From positions 124,001-188,000 of the forward strand of contig KV918820.1 in NCBI GenBank assembly GCA_002049455.2: DNA of 64,000 nucleotides, read 5' to 3'. Source of the DNA: Porphyra umbilicalis (lineage: Eukaryota > Rhodophyta > Bangiophyceae > Bangiales > Bangiaceae). A program made the position numbers and the translations under genes. Below, piece by piece: positions 45,925 through 53,748 of the stretch (its first letter is position 1; every line of letters starts with the position of its first letter). A model generated the notes under the pieces. That model had not been told where the DNA came from, ran no database searches, and was given only the letters and a program-made list of their open reading frames with translations.

Positions 45925-48006
45925 ATGACCCGCAAGCCCGACCCGGAGTGCGACACGCAGCGGAGGAGGGACCAGCGTCGGCGGCACCAAGAGCGTCTCG
46001 CCGTGCTCGCGCGGTGCACCTGTTCGTGCCACCTCGGGGGGTGCCCGCCGTGCTCCACATCGTCACCGACGTGCGGCGGACGGGCGACATCACCGCCGCG
46101 CAACAACTGGGCGCCGCCGGCTGGTCGGCACCCTCAACAAGCCGGCGGCAACTGGGGCGGGGGACAAGGGCGTGCGCCGTCGCCACCGCGCAACAACTGG
46201 GCGCCGCCGGCTGGTAGCCATCCACAACAAGCCGGCGGCAACTCGGGCGGCGGGCAAGGGCGGGCGCCGTCGCCACCGCGCAACAACTGGGCGCCGCCGG
46301 CTGGTCGGCACCCTCAACAAGCCGGCGGCAACTGGGGTGGGGGGCAAGGACGGGCGCCGTCGCCGCCGCGCAACAACTGGGCGCCGCCGGCTGGTCGGCA
46401 CCCTCAACAAGCCGGCGGCAACTGGGGCGGGGGGCAAGGACGGGCGCCGTCGCCGCCGCGCAACAACTGGGCGCCGCCGGCTGATTCGCACCAACATCAA
46501 GCCGGCGGCCACTGGGGCGGGGGGCAAGGTCGGGCGCCGTCGCCGGCGCGCAACAACTTGGCGCCGCCGGCTGATTTGCACCAAAATCAAGCCGGCGGCA
46601 ACTGGGGCGGGGGGCAAGGACGGGCGCCGTCACCGTCGCGCAACAACTGGGCGCCGCCGGCTGATTTGCGACCTCAGCAAGCCGGCGGCAACTGGGGCGG
46701 GGGGCAAGGACGGGCGCCGTCACCGCCGCGCAACAACTGGGCGCCGCCGGCTGATTCGCACCAACATCAAGCCGGCGGCTACTGGGGCGGGGGGCAAGGA
46801 CGGGCGCCGTCACCGCCGCGCAACAACTGGGCGCCGCCGGCTGATTCGCACCAACATCAAGCCGGCGGCTACTGGGGCGGGGGGCAAGGACGGGCGCCGT
46901 CACCGCCGCGCAACAACTGGGCGCCGCCGGCTGATTCGCACCAACATCAAGCCGGCGGCAACAGGGGCGGGGGGCAAGGACGAGCGCCGTCGCTGCCGCG
47001 CGACAGCTGGGCGCCGCCGGCTGATCGACACCCACATCAAGCCGGCGGCAACTGGGGTGGGGGGCAAGGACGGGCGCCGTCGCCGCAGCGTAACGACTGG
47101 GCGCCGCCGGCTGATCCGTACCCACGCCAAGCCGGCGGCAACTCGGGGCCTCCGCCTGGAGGTCCATCACCACAAGGGGACGGCCATTTGGGCGGCGGGC
47201 AAGGACGGGCGTCGTTGCCGCCGCGCAGCGACTGGGTGCCGCCGGCTGGGCGGATCCCTCGTCAAGCCGGCGGCGGCGACGGACGGCATCCGACAGGCGG
47301 GGGACCGCCGCCTGGAGGCGTGAACGACGGCGGGCCGCGAGACCAAGGTCAACTCCTGCCGCAAGACGTGAGCGCGCCGCCGGCTCGCGGCTGTCTGCCG
47401 CTCGCCGGCGGCAGGTGCGCGCCGCCGCCAGACGGTGTGCCGCCTCAAGGCGGCGGCCATTCGCGTGGGGGCGAGGCACGGGCGGCGTTGCCGCCGCCGG
47501 CTAATCGTGTTTTGCCACAAGCCGGCGGCGACCCCACACCTTCCGGGGCCTCCCGGCGCGAAGGCGGTGGCTCGCAGGCGCCGCCGCCAGCCAACGGGCC
47601 GTCTGAAGCCGGCGGGGAGTCGGCACCGCCGGCTGTAGATCAACCGCAAGCCGGCGACGCGCAGCCCTCTCCCGCCGAATGCCGGCCGCCGGCAGCCGCC
47701 GTGCACCCCCCACCCGTCCCGACGTTGAGTCCAGGGGCTCCGGGGGAGGCGTCGGCGGACACGCCGGCGGCGGGCCACGACAAGCCGGCGGGCCACGACA
47801 AGTCGGCGGGCCACGACCAGCCGGCGGGCCAGGACCAGCCGGCGGACCAGGACCAGCCGGCGGGCCAGGACAAGCCGGCGGGCCAGGACAAGCCGGCGGG
47901 CCAGGACAAGCCGGCGGGCCAGGACAAGCCGGCGGGCCAGGAGAAGCCGGCGGGCCAGGACAAGCCGGCGGCAGCGACGGGCACGCCGCCGCCGGTGCAC
48001 AAGTAG
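45925..48006 (+). CDS. Second PIF gene, repeat-rich N-terminal part
   Basis: Starts at cacc-ATG with a basic N-terminus MTRKPDPE...RRRDQRRRHQERLAVL. It continues into at least twelve 30-residue repeats (core NNWAPPAGRHPQQAGGNWGG, 90-bp DNA period, 46082-47180), a Pro/Gly-rich stretch, and about twelve copies of a six-residue unit (AGQDKP, 18-bp period, 47755-47975) before a stop. Element A differs in length by one base just after LAVLARC, so the frame entering the repeats is uncertain. The Myb/SANT domain follows immediately but in the next frame, so this part may belong to the same protein. It has prion-like low-complexity composition (Asn/Gln/Gly/Pro). Confidence 0.5.
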   Translation: MTRKPDPECDTQRRRDQRRRHQERLAVLARCTCSCHLGGCPPCSTSSPTCGGRATSPPRNNWAPPAGRHPQQAGGNWGGGQGRAPSPPRNNWAPPAGSHPQQAGGNSGGGQGRAPSPPRNNWAPPAGRHPQQAGGNWGGGQGRAPSPPRNNWAPPAGRHPQQAGGNWGGGQGRAPSPPRNNWAPPADSHQHQAGGHWGGGQGRAPSPARNNLAPPADLHQNQAGGNWGGGQGRAPSPSRNNWAPPADLRPQQAGGNWGGGQGRAPSPPRNNWAPPADSHQHQAGGYWGGGQGRAPSPPRNNWAPPADSHQHQAGGYWGGGQGRAPSPPRNNWAPPADSHQHQAGGNRGGGQGRAPSLPRDSWAPPADRHPHQAGGNWGGGQGRAPSPQRNDWAPPADPYPRQAGGNSGPPPGGPSPQGDGHLGGGQGRASLPPRSDWVPPAGRIPRQAGGGDGRHPTGGGPPPGGVNDGGPRDQGQLLPQDVSAPPARGCLPLAGGRCAPPPDGVPPQGGGHSRGGEARAALPPPANRVLPQAGGDPTPSGASRREGGGSQAPPPANGPSEAGGESAPPAVDQPQAGDAQPSPAECRPPAAAVHPPPVPTLSPGAPGEASADTPAAGHDKPAGHDKSAGHDQPAGQDQPADQDQPAGQDKPAGQDKPAGQDKPAGQDKPAGQEKPAGQDKPAAATGTPPPVHK
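46082..47180 (+). repeat. 90-bp minisatellite (12 units)
   Basis: GCGCCGCCGGCTG recurs at exact 90-bp steps from 46111 to 47101. The period is a whole number of codons and the frame stays open through all units. Confidence 0.92.
47755..47975 (+). repeat. 18-bp minisatellite
   Basis: About twelve tandem CCGGCGGGCCAGGACAAG-type units, open in at least two frames. Confidence 0.88.
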
Positions 48007-48062
48007 TGGACGTTGACGCCGTCGGCTGTGGCGTTGCTGCGCCGACGTACGCACCCCCACCG

Positions 48063-49375
48063 ATGGGGACTGGGCTGCGGTGGACGGATGAGGAACGTGT
48101 GGCGCTGTGTACGGCGTACCTAAGCACGTCCCTGGACCCCGTCAAGGGGGCGGACCAGAGTGGGCCGACGTTTTGGGCCTCGGTCGTGGCGGCATGGAAG
48201 GGGCTGCTGGCGGGGCGCCCTGGCGTCCGCCGGCGCACTGAGCGCGGCGTGGGGGGGTGCAGAAGCAGTGGGACAAGATCCGCAAGGGCGTGAACGAGTT
48301 TGGCTCCCACTACATGGCGGTCAAGCGCATGGAGCTGACGGGCAACCCAAGTGACGAGGACATGATCAGCGCTGCGATGGCGCGCTTCTGTGGCGCCAAT
48401 GTGTACAAGGCGATACGCAAGGACCGCACGGCGGACAAGGCCAAGGGCAAGGCGACCAAGCGCAAGGCCAAGCAAGTGCACTGCCCGTGGGTCCCGTGCT
48501 GGCGGGTGCTGCGGCACGTCGACAAGTTCAGCGGGGCCGCCGGGGCCGCCGCAGCCGACGGCGGCGCCGCCGGTGCCGGATCAGCCGGCGGCTCTCCCGG
48601 CGGCCGCTCGACAAGCGACTGTGACGAGGACGGAGAGGACGCGGGTGCTGGCGGCTACCAGTCGCGCCCGCGTGGTGCGAAGGCCGCCAAGCGTGACAAG
48701 GCGGCGGGCATCCAGGAGTCGCGTATGTTCAAGGCGAGCACCGACGCGCTGTCCGCGCTGGCGCAAGCAACGGCGGAGCGCACGACCGTGGCTTTTTTTA
48801 ACTCGGCCGAGATGCGCGACACGCCGGATGCTGTCGCGTTTCGACGCGCGCATGCTCGCAAGCTGATGGCGGCGGCCGGCTTGGCGCTGTCCCCGCCGGA
48901 TACTTTGTCGGAGGCGTCTCCGCCGCCGGCGTCTACAGGAGATGCGCCGGCGGCAGGGTAGTCTACACCCTCCACACCCGCGCTGACATCATCGTCGACG
49001 CCGCGTATGCCGCCGGCGCAAGAGCCGCCGGCTGGCACGGCGGTGGTGCCGGCATCTACGCCGGCGGCGAGCGCCCCTGGGGGTGCGCCGCCGGCGTCTG
49101 CGGTCAAGACGACGACTGCGACTGTGTCCTCACCGGCGGCCTCGGCCGCCGGCTCTGGTGCAGCAAGCCGTGGCCGGCGGTCGCTGTCGACAAAGCAGGC
49201 CAAGGCAGCGGCGGCTCTTGCCGCTGGGTCCAAGACACTCGACGATGAGAACGATGGCATTTTTGTGGTGCCTGTTTTTCCTGTGCGCGACGATGGCGCG
49301 GATTGTTCGGAGGACCGGCAAGACGCTGAGGGGGACGACTCGAGTGATGACGATAGCAACGCGGAGTACCAGTAG
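48063..49375 (+). CDS. Myb/SANT-like DNA-binding protein of PIF element B
   Basis: The second PIF/Harbinger protein, expected to bind the element's ends and aid nuclear import of the transposase. From MGTGLRWTDEERVALCTAYL it continues DPVKGADQSGPTFWASVVAAW, then, one frame over, QKQWDKIRKGVNEFGSHY, SDEDMISAAMARF and CPWVPCWRVLRHVDKF. This is the spacing of the plant trihelix/NAM-associated domain. The frame change sits at a run of seven G (48247-48253). A KATKRKAKQ basic patch and a low-complexity linker follow. A TAG at 48959-48961 ends the frame, but the same frame reopens to an acidic tail (DDSSDDDSNAEYQ) ending at 49375. Upstream it is open to 47679. It is convergent with the transposase gene. 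Confidence 0.75.
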
Positions 49376-49847
49376 TGTGTAAGAGTGCGTATTGGACAGC
49401 GACTTCAAAGGTTTTTTTTTCCCCGTTGAGCAGGGGTTTCTCTTCCTACTTACTTCGTCTTTGCGTCCGACAGAGAGTATCCCTCTCGCGTCGGTCCCGG
49501 GTAGCTCACCACTCCAGCAGCGGCAGAGATCTGCGCGATAGCCGCAGCGCTGCTCGCCGTCACGCCGACTTTGCGCCGATGCTGAGCTGCCGTGCTGTGC
49601 CTTTCGCACGCCGCCGCCGTCGGCGCGTCAGTAACAACTGTGCGTGCGTGGCGGCGGCGGCCTTTGCGCAGGTCTACAGTACCTCTCAAAAGGCAGCCAA
49701 GGCAGGCTCCACGAAACACGCTCACGAAGACACACGGATGTAAGGAAAAAAAAACCGCGAGGCGGGAAAAAAAAACCTTTGTTCGTCTCTAGTTAAAGGT
49801 ACGGCTCCAAAAGCGTTGCTCTGTCCGCCCATACGTCCTCCGCCAGG
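49376..49847. other. Spacer between the two convergent genes of element B
   Basis: Lower-GC spacer with T and A runs (49412, 49744, 49768). It probably holds both 3' ends. No AATAAA is visible on either strand. Confidence 0.4.
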
Positions 49848-52307
49848 TCATGCCTCAGCTTCAGGTGCTCCTCCTCGCTCCGCGTCTCTGCCCAAGCGCC
49901 TAACGCTTGCCCAAAAGTGCCTACAGGTAGCCAGGCTACGTGTGCAATGGCGGGCGCAATGGCGGGGGGGGATCACCGCCCCCCACAAGGCCGTCTCCAT
50001 CGTCCTGCATTCCCTCAGCACCACCGCCGGCCGCCTGACCGCCGCCGGCGGCAGCGGCCGCCGCCGCAACTCCCCCAGCCCCCCCACCCGCAACCAAATC
50101 GCCGCCGGCGGATCCATCACCGCCGGCGGCGGCCGCTCCTCCATTGCCGCCGCCGGCGTTGCCGGCGGCAGCACCGTGCACACCTCCAAGTACCGCCGCC
50201 CCGCCGCCGCCGCCGGCCGCCTGACCGCCGGGGGCGGCGTCCGCCGCCGCAACTCCCGCAGCCCCCCCACCCGCAACCAAATCGCCGCCGGCGGATCCAT
50301 CACCGCCGGCTGCGGGCGCTCCTCCATTGCCGCCGCCGGCGTTGCCGGCGGCGCCGCCGTGCGCACCCACATCGCCCGCCGCCCCCCGCCGCCGCCGGCC
50401 GCCTGACCGACGGCGACAGCGGCCGCCGCCGCAACTCCCGCAGGCCCCCCACCAGCAACCAAATCGCCGCCGGCGGATCCATCACCGCCGGCGGCGGCCG
50501 CTCCTCCATTGCCGCCGCCGGCGTTGCCGGCGGCGCCGCCGTGCACACCACCAAGTACCGCCGCCCCGCCGCCGCCGCCGGCCGCCTGACCGCCGGCGGC
50601 GGCGGCCGCCGCCGCAACTCCCCCAGCCCCCCCACCAGCAACCAAATCGCCGCCGGCGGATCCATCACCGCCGGCGGCGGCCGCTCCTCCATTGCCGCCG
50701 CGGGCGTTGCCGGCGGCAGCACCGTGCACACCTCCAAGTACCGCCGCCCCGCCGCCGCCGCCGGCCGCCTGACCGCAGGCGGCGGCGGCCGCCGCCGCAA
50801 CTCCCGCAGACCCCCCACCCGCAACCAAATCGCCGCCGGCGGATCCATCACCGCCGGCGGCGGCCGCTCCTCTATTGCCGCCGCCGGCGTCACCGGCGGC
50901 AGCACCGCGCACACCACCAAGTACCGCCGCCCCCCCGCCGCCGCCGGCCGCCTGACCGCCGGCGGCGCCCGCCGCCGCAACTCCCCCAGCCCCCCCGCCC
51001 ATAACCAGACCACCGCCGGTGGATCCGTCACCGCCGGCGGCGGCCGCTCCTCCATTGCCGCCGCCGGCGTTGCCGGCGGCGCCGCCGTGCCCACTCGCAG
51101 GCCCTGCCGCCCCGCCGCCGCCGGCCGCCTGACCGCCGGCGGCCATACGGGTGCGGGACACATACCCGTCGCGTCGCTTCTCGGTGACCATGTTGTGCAG
51201 GATGGCCACCGCCTTAGTGACGGTGACCATCTGCTCAACGGTGGAGTACTTTGCAGGGTGCAAAGCCACATGAAAACGTGCCGTAAGCACGGCATACAGT
51301 CGTTCGACATCTTTCCGCAGGGCTTCTTGAAGTCGGTTAAATGTAACCTCTACTTCTGTCGTGGGGTTAGGAAACGGAGAGACGAAAAACGCGAACCGAG
51401 GATAAATACCATCCACAAGATAATACAGGAGCGTGCGGGTCGTGCCGTTAGCAGTGTAAGAAAATGTACGGGGCGGCCATTCTCCGTTCGTAACGGATAA
51501 ATAGAGGGGGGAAACATGCATAACGTTCAGGTCGTTGTGAGATCCAGGACACCCCACAAATAAATGCCAAATCCAGAGGTCCTCATCACAAACGGTCTCC
51601 ATCACCACGGAACGCTTCCCGTGGCGATTCTGGTACATGCCAGCGAACGCCTTAGGGCAGTTGCGCCACTCCCAGTGGCTGCAGTCAAGGGAGCCCATGC
51701 AACCGGGCATCCCGCGCTCAGCATTGCGCGTCAGAATGCGCTGCAGTTCTTCAGGGGTGGGGGGACGCAGATATGAGGGTCCAAACTCATTCACAATAAT
51801 GCGCATCAACTCTCGCACCGACATAGCAATAGTTGAAGCGGACAGTCGCACATATTCATCAGTCCTGTCCGGCGCCTCCCCATACGCAATGACTCGAAAA
51901 GCCGCAACCACCTTTTGCAAGGGGTGAGCCTGGAGCCGGCCAGTCGCATTGATGCGCTGCGCAAAAAACGGTCGGTCCTTCACGGCATTGTATATACGAA
52001 GAAACACGCTGCGCGGCACGCGGAACCGACGCTCAAAGTCACCCTCGTTGTAGACAGGCGGCTCCCCATTGAGACCAAAATAATCTCTCAGAATAGCACG
52101 CAAACCTGAGCGGAAGTTACGCCGCTTATTCGGCCGGCGGCCCGGCACAGATCCAACATAACGCGGCCGCCGGTGCACCCGAGACCCACGGGCACGCTTC
52201 CGCCAATGACGCAACGCGTGTAGGTGCGCCGCAACCGCCGAAGCAATTTGTAGGTCCTCCGTATCCTCCAGCATCGCGTCTGCGGACAAATCAAAAGGGT
52301 CGTCCAT
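49848..52307 (-). CDS. PIF/Harbinger transposase (819 aa), intact core
   Basis: Cut-and-paste transposase of the plant PIF type, with a DDE nuclease fold. The basic segment RRPRYVGSVPGRRPNKRRNFRSG (47-69, given in part) and a helical region (90-185) precede the catalytic core. GSLDCSHWEW gives D208, CPGSHNDLNV gives D259 and LQEALRKDVER gives E328. The triad and surrounding family motifs (MYQNRHGKRSVVMETV, DLWIWHLFVG) are complete. From about 388 to the end runs a Gly/Ala tail of about six 61-residue repeats, unusual for the family (typically about 400 aa). In the third repeat from the end (182 instead of 183 bp, about 50390) the frame slips. Without that slip the product would end at 49936. 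The ATG at 52307 is used because upstream sequence is not frame-conserved with copy A. Confidence 0.9.
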   Translation of the reverse strand: MDDPFDLSADAMLEDTEDLQIASAVAAHLHALRHWRKRARGSRVHRRPRYVGSVPGRRPNKRRNFRSGLRAILRDYFGLNGEPPVYNEGDFERRFRVPRSVFLRIYNAVKDRPFFAQRINATGRLQAHPLQKVVAAFRVIAYGEAPDRTDEYVRLSASTIAMSVRELMRIIVNEFGPSYLRPPTPEELQRILTRNAERGMPGCMGSLDCSHWEWRNCPKAFAGMYQNRHGKRSVVMETVCDEDLWIWHLFVGCPGSHNDLNVMHVSPLYLSVTNGEWPPRTFSYTANGTTRTLLYYLVDGIYPRFAFFVSPFPNPTTEVEVTFNRLQEALRKDVERLYAVLTARFHVALHPAKYSTVEQMVTVTKAVAILHNMVTEKRRDGYVSRTRMAAGGQAAGGGGAAGPASGHGGAAGNAGGGNGGAAAAGGDGSTGGGLVMGGGAGGVAAAGAAGGQAAGGGGGAAVLGGVRGAAAGDAGGGNRGAAAAGGDGSAGGDLVAGGGSAGVAAAAAAACGQAAGGGGGAAVLGGVHGAAAGNARGGNGGAAAAGGDGSAGGDLVAGGGAGGVAAAAAAAGGQAAGGGGGAAVLGGVHGGAAGNAGGGNGGAAAAGGDGSAGGDLVAGGGPAGVAAAAAVAVGQAAGGGGGRRAMWVRTAAPPATPAAAMEERPQPAVMDPPAAIWLRVGGLRELRRRTPPPAVRRPAAAAGRRYLEVCTVLPPATPAAAMEERPPPAVMDPPAAIWLRVGGLGELRRRPLPPAAVRRPAVVLRECRTMETALWGAVIPPRHCARHCTRSLATCRHFWASVRRLGRDAERGGAPEAEA
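49990..51140 (-). repeat. 183-bp minisatellite coding the transposase tail
   Basis: GATCC(a/g)TCACCGCCGG markers at 50111, 50294, 50476, 50659, 50842 and 51022 give steps of 183, 182, 183, 183 and 180 bp. Confidence 0.9.
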
Positions 52308-52994
52308 CGCGCGAAGAAGACGGTCGCCACGACGGTGGCGGCGGACGGCCGTCGACGACGACGGCGCCGCGCTGACGGTGCCACCTGCACTCGGATCTCC
52401 CCAGCACCCCACAGTGAACACACCGCACAGACAGAGCAGATTTCCTTTCGCCCGCCCCCCGGCAGACCGTTTCAATGCCCCCCGCTGGACCCCCGAAACG
52501 GTCGCATCCCGGGGTGGAGGCACGGTCGCCTGTGGTCGCGTGCTCGATGCGACGGTCCGTAGCAGTCGCGATACCGTTGCAAACGGTGAGCGCTCGAACG
52601 CTCTCCCGCGACACAAAGTGCATGGTTTGTCACTGCAGTTTTCTAAAAAGCCGGATGCCACGACACAAGCATTTCGAACGGCGGCCAAAGCAGCGCCAGC
52701 CAATGAGAGAGCTGAACAAGATGGGGAGGAGAGCTCCGACTCCCCAAATCGTGCAGAGAATGGGGGACAAGGGCCTCACCCCCCATTTTCTGCCCGCTGA
52801 ATCTGTGTGTACTTATGTGATTCCGATCAACTAGATTCGCGTTTTCTCTCTTCGATTTGGGGTGCCCGACGTTGCTGTGGAGCCGTCCCCAACCCCGAGA
52901 GCCTAAACTGAGCCACGTGGAGCATTCGGGAGACACGTTTCTGACACGTATACACATTCGGACTTGGGGAAGACGTTGTTGGGTGTGCTCTTAA

Positions 52995-53538
52995 GAGCAT
53001 CTCCACCAATGGAGCCAACCGTCCAACTCAATGGCCACGTGGGCGCAACGTGTGACGCTGTCACTGGCTCTCCAAAGGCAGAGCCAAAACTAAGCAGATC
53101 ACGTCTCAAACTTGGGCTCGAGTCGACGTCTCTGGCGGTGGGCCTCTTTTGTGGCACGCCAGTATTCCCACAGACGCACTACAGAGAATCTCCATGACTG
53201 CCAGATTGTCTCGCAAATGTCTGCAAGCCACGGGTCACGCTTTCCATTGGCTTACGTGGTCAGAACAGGGAACCAGGGGTTGGCCAAACGACTCGGGGCG
53301 TCTCCAAACAGGCCTGTTTGGAGTGGCGCTGCCGTTCAAGCTCCAAAAGAAGGGCGATCCCGCGAGGCCACCACGAGATGCATTAAGGGATTGGAAAATG
53401 TGAGGAGTGCTATTTTTGGGCCGTCACATCACAGTCACACACTACTTTTGGACCTCGCTTTCTCCACCAATGCCCCCGTTGGCCAAACGGTGCCACGTTT
53501 GGCAATTTGGACGGTTGGAGCCATTGGTGGAGATGCTC
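52995..53538 (+). mobile_element. Tourist-like MITE (copy C)
   Basis: 544 bp, GAGCATCTCCACCAATGG...CCATTGGTGGAGATGCTC, with TAA at 52992-52994 and 53539-53541. It abuts element B, its left TAA overlapping B's TTA in a TTAA. The interior has the 18-bp palindrome CCAAACAGGCCTGTTTGG. Same family as 35861-36423. No coding capacity. Confidence 0.9.
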
Positions 53539-53748
53539 TAACACCCCGGCGCAGCCGAAACGGGCCAGAACCTGCCGTGCACGTCACAATGGTTCTGGGA
53601 CTGCATCGCCGCCGCGCTGCCACCACTGTCGCCTGCCCCCGCGTCGCCAGCCTCACGGGGCGGCGGCTGCCCGACCCGCTCCGTCGCCGTAGGGTCCCCC
53701 CCCCAAATCGCGCACACCCTTGACCGCGACGCTCGCGGCGGGTGCATG

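Larger units (their letters stand above)
43846..52990 (-). mobile_element. PIF/Harbinger element B (9.1 kb, near complete)
   Basis: The left terminus GAGCACACCCAACAACGTCT and the inverted right terminus (with ...GTTGGGTGTGCTC at 52990) are flanked by TTA on both sides (43843-43845, 52991-52993). The left TTA is shared with element A. It contains the intact transposase (minus strand, near the right end) and the convergent second gene with repeat-rich and Myb/SANT parts (plus strand). Also present are a hairpin array and about 0.9 kb of unique left-end DNA homologous to A. PIF/Harbinger elements encode exactly these two proteins and duplicate TWA targets. This copy may have been recently active. 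Confidence 0.9.

Noticed and set aside
48655-49359. 234-codon minus-strand frame
   Set aside because: Shadow of the Myb/SANT gene's C-terminal half on the opposite strand.
35654-52990. A single 17-kb palindromic transposon with ends at 35.65 and 52.99 kb
   Set aside because: Internal termini with TTA at 43.84 kb and different internal contents of the halves show two separate elements instead.
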